Source: Candidatus Dormiibacterota bacterium (GTDB lineage: Bacteria > Chloroflexota > Dormibacteria > Dormibacterales > Dormibacteraceae). From it: 64,000 nucleotides of DNA. Of the stretch, positions 59,259 to 64,000 are shown in pieces (within the stretch, counting starts at the first letter, position 1; each line of letters starts with the position of its first letter). The position numbers were made by a program, and so were the translations under genes. The DNA lies in the NCBI GenBank assembly GCA_003169845.1, contig PNAG01000006.1, positions 62,001 to 126,000 of the forward strand, read 5' to 3'. The notes under the pieces are model-generated. The model ran no database searches. It saw only the letters and a list, made by a program, of their open reading frames with translations, and was not told where the DNA came from.

Positions 59259-60473
59259 TTACTCGCGGTCCAGCTCGAACGTTTTGTGCAGGATGCGGAC
59301 GCCCTTCTCGACCTGGTCGCGCGCGACCAGGCACGTGATGCGGATCTCGGAGGTGCTGATCATCTCGATGTTGATGCCGGCATCCGCGAGCGCCCTGAAC
59401 ATGCGGCCCGCGATACCCGGCGTGCCGAGCATTCCGGTTCCGACGATGGAGAGCTTCGCGATTCCGCCCGCCGACGCAACTCTCGTGGCGCCAATCGTCT
59501 TGGCCGCCACCTTGACCAGCTTTTCCGCCGCTTTGAGGTCTGATTCGGCGACTGAGAAGGTGAGGTCCGTGCGACGTGAGCGGCCGATGTTCTGGACGAT
59601 GACGTCGACGGAGATGCCCGCTGCGCCGAGCGGCTCGAAGATGGCGGCCGCGATACCCGGCCGGTCCGGCACGCCGACCACGGTGATCTTCGCGACATTG
59701 CTTTCCTCGGCGATTCCTCGTACGCGTTGTCTGTCTTCCATCGGCACGTGAGCGACGATCATGGTACCGACGCCTTCGTGGAAGCTCGAACGGACGTGGA
59801 TCGGAACGCCGTAGAGCTCGCCGATCTCCACCGCCCGCGGATGCATGACACGCGCGCCCACCGCAGCCAGCTCTAGCATCTCGTCGTACTGGATGTGCGT
59901 GAGCTTGCGGGCGGTTTTAACCAGGCGCGGGTCGGCTGTGAAGATGCCATCCACGTCGGTGTAGATCTCGCACGAGTCGGCTTTCAGCGCGGCGGCCAGG
60001 GCGACGGCGGTGGTGTCAGAGCCGCCGCGGCCCAGCGTGGTGACCTCGAAGTCCGCCGTGACCCCCTGGAATCCCGCGACCACCGCGACCTTGCCCTCGC
60101 GCAATGTTTCGAGGATGCGGTCCGGCTTGATGTCCTGGATCCGCGCCCGGGAGTGCTGCGCGCTGGTGCGCACCCCGGCTTGCAGGCCGGATAGGGAGAC
60201 CGCGGGGATGCCCATACCCTGGAGGCACATCGCGACGAGCGGAGCGGTGATCGTCTCGCCGTTGGCGACGAGCATGTCCAGCTCGCGCGCGGGAGGCTCC
60301 GGGTTGATGCTCTGCGCAAGCGCGATCAGCCGGTCGGTGGTGTGACCCATCGCGGACACGACAGCAACGACCTTGTGTCCCTGCTTGACGGTCGCGGCGA
60401 TGCGCCGGCTGACACGCCGGATACGAGCGGCGGTGCCCACCGAGGTACCGCCGTATTTCTGGACGATGATCAC
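59259..60473 (-). CDS. lysC: Aspartate kinase
   Basis: 404 residues. VQKYGGTSVG at the N-terminus, AGFQGVTADFEVTTLGRGGSDTTAVALAAAL in the kinase domain, then two ACT domains (FEPLGAAGISVDVIVQN and FRALADAGINIEMISTS) for feedback. First step from aspartate to Lys, Thr and Met. GTG 60473 overlaps the thrB stop (GTGA). Last in the Thr operon before the ychF-like gene. Confidence 0.96.
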   Translation of the reverse strand: MIIVQKYGGTSVGTAARIRRVSRRIAATVKQGHKVVAVVSAMGHTTDRLIALAQSINPEPPARELDMLVANGETITAPLVAMCLQGMGIPAVSLSGLQAGVRTSAQHSRARIQDIKPDRILETLREGKVAVVAGFQGVTADFEVTTLGRGGSDTTAVALAAALKADSCEIYTDVDGIFTADPRLVKTARKLTHIQYDEMLELAAVGARVMHPRAVEIGELYGVPIHVRSSFHEGVGTMIVAHVPMEDRQRVRGIAEESNVAKITVVGVPDRPGIAAAIFEPLGAAGISVDVIVQNIGRSRRTDLTFSVAESDLKAAEKLVKVAAKTIGATRVASAGGIAKLSIVGTGMLGTPGIAGRMFRALADAGINIEMISTSEIRITCLVARDQVEKGVRILHKTFELDRE

Positions 60474-61282
60474 AGGGTCCGGAACATGCCCTTGTCGGTG
60501 ATCTGCGTGACGAGGGCGCGGCCTCGCTCGGGAAACGACGACTCCATCGCCTTGGCGACGCGCGCCGCCTGCGACGGGGCGCAGAAGGCGAAAACGCTCG
60601 GGCCGGCACCGCAGATCGCGGCACCGTAGGCTCCGGTCGCCTCCGCGACCCGGATCACCTCGGCAGTCCACGGATAGAGGTGCAGCCGGTGCGGCTGGTG
60701 CAGTCGGTCGCGCAGTGCCTCGCCCAGCAGAGACGGCCGCTTGGACACGATGGCGCGCACGAGGAGCGCCGTCCTGGCGGCGTTGAAGGAGGCGGTTTCG
60801 ATCGGGACCGAATCAGGCAGCACCGAGCGCGCTTTCTCGGTCGGCAGCGGTTGGTGCGCGACGAAGAGCGCCAGGCCCCAACCGGGGTTGGGGAGTTTCT
60901 CGTCGATGTGCTCGGACACGATGCGGATGCCGCCGGAGGCCGAGGCGGCCACGTTGTCGAGATGGCCCTCGTCGGCGCCCGCATCGATGACGTGGCTCTT
61001 CACGTCCCACGGGCTGCTGAGCGCTGACGCGGCCAGCCTGGCAGCTGCGCTGCTGCCGAGCCCGACGCCGAGCGGGATCTCGCTTCGCACTCTACCCGTC
61101 ATCTTCAGCCGCGTAAACGGGTTGTCGTGGGCCGCCAGGTAGTCCGCGCCCTCGCCTTCGAAATCCCACGACGGGTGGGTGGACTCGTTGGCCTCGACCT
61201 CCATCCAGAGATCGATCGCCATCGCCATGCAGTCGAAGCCGGGACCGATGTTCGCGATCGAGGCTGGAACCCTGATCCGCAC
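60470..61282 (-). CDS. thrB: Homoserine kinase
   Basis: 270 residues, GHMP kinase. Start VPASIANIGPGFDCMAMAIDLW, ATP loop IPLGVGLGSSAAARLAASAL near residues 70-88, and the third motif AYGAAICGAGPSVFAF. Phosphorylates homoserine for threonine synthesis. Lies between thrC and lysC, overlapping lysC by four bases. Slightly short (family about 300). Confidence 0.94.
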   Translation of the reverse strand: MRIRVPASIANIGPGFDCMAMAIDLWMEVEANESTHPSWDFEGEGADYLAAHDNPFTRLKMTGRVRSEIPLGVGLGSSAAARLAASALSSPWDVKSHVIDAGADEGHLDNVAASASGGIRIVSEHIDEKLPNPGWGLALFVAHQPLPTEKARSVLPDSVPIETASFNAARTALLVRAIVSKRPSLLGEALRDRLHQPHRLHLYPWTAEVIRVAEATGAYGAAICGAGPSVFAFCAPSQAARVAKAMESSFPERGRALVTQITDKGMFRTL

Positions 61283-61301
61283 TACTGGCTCCCGGCTCTG
61301 A

Positions 61302-62345
61302 TCACAGCTTCAAGACCTTAGCGAGTGTGCGCGCGTCGCCGTCGAGCTCGATGGGTGGTTCCACGTTTTTCAACGCGGCGTCAGGGTCTTTGAGACCGGA
61401 TCCGGTCAGGACGACGACCGTGGTCGAGTCCTTTTCGATCTTTCCTTCGCGGACGAGCCGGAAGAGCAGCGCGAGTGGAGCGGCTGAGGCCGGCTCGGCG
61501 AACAAGCCCTCGCTGCTGGCCAGCTGGATCTGGGCCGAGAGGATCTCGGTGTCGCTCACGGCGGCGATCATTCCCCCGGAATCATCGCGCGCCGTCGTCG
61601 CGCCTTCCCACGACGCCGGGTTGCCGATGCGGATCGCCGACGCGACCGTCGTCGGGTTGGAGATGGCGTGACCGCTGACGATGGGCGCCGCGCCCTCGGC
61701 TTGCGCACCGACCATGCGCGGAAGGCGCGACGCCTTCCCTGCGGAGAGGTACTCGCGGAACCCCTTCCAGTAAGCGGTGATGTTGCCCGCGTTCCCGACC
61801 GGCAGCAGCAGATAGTCGGGAGCGTCGCCGAGCGCGTCGACCACCTCGAATGCGGCAGTCTTCTGACCTTCGATCCGGTGCGGGTTGATCGAGTTCATCA
61901 GCGCGACCGGGTAGCGAGCGGTGAGGTCGCGAACAGTCTCCAGCGCCGAGTCGAAGTTGCCCTTGATGGTGACGACCTTGGCCCCGTACATCAGGGCTTG
62001 CGACAGCTTGTTCAGAGCGATCTCGCCCGAAGGGACCACGACTATGGCACGCACTCCCATCCTCGCCGCATATGCCGCCATCGAAGCGGACGTGTTGCCC
62101 GTCGAGGCGCACATCAGGACCTTGCTTCCGGCTTCCAGCGCCTTGGCCACGGCGACCACCATCCCGCGATCCTTGAAGGAGCCGGTGGGGTTGAGGCCCT
62201 CGTACTTGAAATAAAGATGCTTCAGCCCAAGCGCGCGGCCGATGTTGCGGCTGGGCACGAGTGGAGTCGAGCCTTCGTTGAGGTCGACCTCGGGGGTCGA
62301 CGGGCCGACGGGCAGGTGCTCGCGGTAGCGAGCGATGACCCCCAC
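61302..62345 (-). CDS. thrC: Threonine synthase
   Basis: 347 residues. PLP Lys in NPTGSFKDRGM; phosphate-binding loop GNAGNITAYWKGF; substrate region ASTGNTSASMAAYAARMG. Converts O-phosphohomoserine to threonine. GTG 62345 is used: it is the first start after the hom stop seven bases upstream. The frame is open further upstream inside hom. Confidence 0.95.
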   Translation of the reverse strand: MGVIARYREHLPVGPSTPEVDLNEGSTPLVPSRNIGRALGLKHLYFKYEGLNPTGSFKDRGMVVAVAKALEAGSKVLMCASTGNTSASMAAYAARMGVRAIVVVPSGEIALNKLSQALMYGAKVVTIKGNFDSALETVRDLTARYPVALMNSINPHRIEGQKTAAFEVVDALGDAPDYLLLPVGNAGNITAYWKGFREYLSAGKASRLPRMVGAQAEGAAPIVSGHAISNPTTVASAIRIGNPASWEGATTARDDSGGMIAAVSDTEILSAQIQLASSEGLFAEPASAAPLALLFRLVREGKIEKDSTTVVVLTGSGLKDPDAALKNVEPPIELDGDARTLAKVLKL

Positions 62346-62352
62346 GGGATTG

Positions 62353-63642
62353 CTAGAAGACGCGAACGAAAGACGACACGGCCCGCACCGATTCGAGCGC
62401 CGCCATCCTCGAACGCGCCCGCTGCAGGCTGGCGTCAAATGCGGGATGCGTGGTGACCACGAGCTCGGCCGTCTGGTCCTGAGACCACGCGTCCTTCTGG
62501 ATGAAGCTCGAGATGCTTACTCCCTCTTCCGCGAACACCTGGCCGATCGCGGCCAGGACGCCTGCCCGGTCGTCGACGCGGATTCGGAAATAGGCGCGCG
62601 TGATGACCTCACCCATGGGCACGACGGTGATCCGGTCGTCGAAGCTGAACGACGGGCGGCTCTGCACGCCGCGCCGGATGGAGCGCGCCAGATCGATGAG
62701 ATCGCCCACGACCGCCGACGCGGTGGGCCGGCCGCCCGCACCCTGCCCGACCAGCAGCACCTGGCCGACCAGGTCGCCCTCGACGAAGACCGCGTTCTCC
62801 GCGCCTTCCACCCGGGCCAGAGGATGGTCCAGCGGGACCATCGCGGGATGCACGCGAGCCTCGACCCGGCCCGGGTGGCGCTGCGTGTGGGCGATGAGCT
62901 TGATCGCGTAGCCAAGCTCGCGCGCATAGCGAAAATCGACCGCCTCGACGCCTTCGATACCCTCGCGGTAGATCTCGTCGGGCCGCACCTTGATCTCGTA
63001 GGCGATCGAACCGAGGATGGCGAGCTTGTAAGCGGCATCGAACCCGCCGACGTCGTCAGTGGGATCGGCTTCGGCGAACCCGGCGGCCTGTGCCTCGGCC
63101 ACAGCTTCCCCAAGCGACAGGCCGGCCGCGGCCATCCTGCCGAGGACATAGTTGGTCGTCCCGTTGATCACGGCCGACACCTGCTTGATCGTGTTCGCCT
63201 GCAGGTCGGTCCGGAACGTGCTGATGAGCGGAATTCCGCCGCCGACCGCGGCCTCGAAGTACACGTCTACGTTCTTCTCGGCGGCCAGGTCGAGAAGCTC
63301 GGGCCCGTGCTTCGCCATCACCACCTTGTTCGCGGTGATCACGTGCTTGCCGGCCCGAATCGCGCGCTCCAGGTAGCTGCGCATCGGCTCGTCTCCCCCG
63401 GCGACCTCCAGCACGACGTCGATCGCAGGGTTCTCGAGGACGTCGGCTGGATCGGCCGTAAGCAGGTCTGAGGCGATGTCGACCGCGCGAGGCTTTTTCA
63501 GGTCACGCACCAGCACCCGCTGGAGGCAGAGCTCGACCCCGGCCCGGCGTGAGAGCTGCGGACGCCAGGTCACCATCCGCTCAGCCACCTGCGCGCCCAC
63601 GGTGCCCAGGCCGATCAGCCCCACGTTCAAGGGTGCAGTCAT
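62353..63642 (-). CDS. hom: Homoserine dehydrogenase with ACT domain
   Basis: 429 residues. NAD(P) fold LNVGLIGLGTVGAQVAERM, catalytic region ANKVVMAKHGPELLDLAAEKN and AAVGGGIPLISTFRT, substrate-binding GTTNYVLGRM and AEADPTDDVGGFDAAYKLAIL. A C-terminal ACT domain (RIRVDDRAGVLAAIGQVFAEEGVSISSFIQKD) suits threonine feedback. ATG 63642. First gene of hom-thrC-thrB-lysC. Confidence 0.97.
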   Translation of the reverse strand: MTAPLNVGLIGLGTVGAQVAERMVTWRPQLSRRAGVELCLQRVLVRDLKKPRAVDIASDLLTADPADVLENPAIDVVLEVAGGDEPMRSYLERAIRAGKHVITANKVVMAKHGPELLDLAAEKNVDVYFEAAVGGGIPLISTFRTDLQANTIKQVSAVINGTTNYVLGRMAAAGLSLGEAVAEAQAAGFAEADPTDDVGGFDAAYKLAILGSIAYEIKVRPDEIYREGIEGVEAVDFRYARELGYAIKLIAHTQRHPGRVEARVHPAMVPLDHPLARVEGAENAVFVEGDLVGQVLLVGQGAGGRPTASAVVGDLIDLARSIRRGVQSRPSFSFDDRITVVPMGEVITRAYFRIRVDDRAGVLAAIGQVFAEEGVSISSFIQKDAWSQDQTAELVVTTHPAFDASLQRARSRMAALESVRAVSSFVRVF

Positions 63643-63684
63643 TTGTTGTCCCGCCCTCGTGCTACTCGCAAGATTCGCGCCATC

Positions 63685-63797
63685 GGCGGCCGGAGCCAAG
63701 GAGCGGGTGGCGCTAGGAGGAGCGCATCCGTTGATGCGCGACGACGCGGCGCCAGGCCCCGCGACGCCGGCTTCAGCGCCGCAGGCGCCCGGCCGCC
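63685..63797 (+). ncRNA. Structured intergenic element, copy B (candidate RNA or structured repeat)
   Basis: Closing helix: nine perfect pairs, GGCGGCCGG (63685-63693) with CCGGCCGCC (63789-63797). Inside, TGGCGC (about 63708-63713) pairs with GCGCCA (about 63749-63754) and GCGCATC-CGTT-GATGCGC forms a hairpin (63722-63739). Sequence order matches copy A at 40647-40747. It lies between hom and the ornithine cyclodeaminase-like gene. The + strand is listed to match copy A; the true strand is unknown. Confidence 0.55.
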
Positions 63798-63844
63798 TAG
63801 GGCGCGAAGAGGCGAGGAGCGGCGGGGGCGGGACAACATAGAGC

Positions 63845-63850
63845 TATTCT
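63845..63850 (+). promoter_or_regulatory. Candidate -10 box (leaderless) for 63858
   Basis: TATTCT, seven bases before the GTG at 63858; no Shine-Dalgarno. If used, the structured element lies upstream of transcription. Confidence 0.4.
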
Positions 63851-63857
63851 CCCTGCC

Positions 63858-64000
63858 GTGGCCCTGATCCTGCGCGAAGCCGACGTTCAAGAGCTCATCG
63901 AGATGGATGACGTGATCGCGGCTGTCACGGCGGCGATGAAGGAGCTGGGCGAAGGAACCGCCCAGAACGAGCCGCGCCGGAGGGCCTTCGCTCCAGGCGG
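63858..64000 (+). CDS. Ornithine cyclodeaminase/mu-crystallin family, N-terminus (runs off the window)
   Basis: GTG then ALILREADVQELIEMDDVI, AAVTAAMKELGEG and NEPRRRAFAPG, the characteristic start of this family (substrate-loop RR after a helix). The NAD-binding half is outside the window. Could be ornithine cyclodeaminase, alanine dehydrogenase or a related imine reductase. Confidence 0.75.
   Translation, partial: MALILREADVQELIEMDDVIAAVTAAMKELGEGTAQNEPRRRAFAPG

Noticed and set aside
63685..63797. Protein-coding repeat (both copies give related minus-strand peptides rich in Pro/Ala/Arg)
   Set aside because: The frames have no start in common, the peptides look like shadows, and helix-preserving changes explain the similarity better.
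1..64000. CRISPR arrays, insertion sequences, prophage or integrase genes
   Set aside because: No regularly spaced repeats, transposase or integrase motifs were seen; the repeats found are single palindromes.

Overview
The window is a 64 kb piece of a high-GC bacterial chromosome, densely packed with genes on both strands. The organism is most likely a soil-type member of the Chloroflexota / Dormibacterota-Actinomycetota neighbourhood. Evidence for this is inference from gene content and style: many GTG/TTG starts, many 1-4 base start/stop overlaps, a three-gene proton-translocating transhydrogenase, a fused-subunit 2-oxoacid:ferredoxin oxidoreductase, a bactofilin, DUF1003 and DUF5808 type proteins, and a YvcK with a membrane N-terminus. 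I see no insertion sequence, prophage, CRISPR array or integrase. The only selfish element is a mini-intein in dnaB.

Layout. 1-13.7 kb: amidase, methyltransferase, a secreted glycoside-hydrolase-like lipoprotein, an alkylbase glycosylase, a cold-shock protein, a drug/metabolite exporter, two paralogous lipases flanking a DoxX-Rieske fusion and a TetR gene with a near-perfect 29-bp operator, then a TPP riboswitch driving a CytX-like permease and thiD. 13.7-21.5 kb: GNAT and membrane proteins, then pntAA-pntAB-pntB divergent from korA-korB. 21.5-29.6 kb: two more HhH-GPD DNA glycosylases, an aminoglycoside-phosphotransferase-like gene, an M3 peptidase, an orphan histidine kinase, a ChrB-like domain protein, a dioxygenase-like VOC protein, a TetR gene divergent from a tautomerase with two palindromic operators, and tRNA-Gln(CUG). 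29.8-40.8 kb: yvcK, PAP2, RidA, an Asp-box propeller, an orphan RnfD-like protein, an AlkZ-like glycosylase, purA, dnaB (intein), rplI. 40.8-50.8 kb: MFS and GT87 membrane proteins, acyl-CoA synthetase, glpX, bactofilin, CCA-adding enzyme, ROK kinase, metF. 50.8-59.2 kb: selB, selA, an M50 protease, an ArsA-HSP20 operon, tandem DUF1003 genes and a divergent YchF GTPase. 59.2-64 kb: the hom-thrC-thrB-lysC operon and the start of an ornithine cyclodeaminase-like gene.

Themes. (1) Four candidate base-excision enzymes for alkylated DNA lie within 33 kb (three HhH-GPD, one AlkZ-like). (2) At least ten genes have a TANNNT box 6-8 nt before the start codon, suggesting leaderless transcription. (3) Several intergenic repeats recur. 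The most interesting is a ~100-nt element present twice (40.65 kb and 63.7 kb) whose helices are kept by compensating base changes, so it looks like an undescribed structured RNA or structured repeat. Two other dispersed palindromes (15.7/50.8 kb and 21.5/54.8 kb) were also found by eye.

All calls come from reading the sequence and translated frames; no database search was run. Start codons at GTG/TTG sites are the least certain part.
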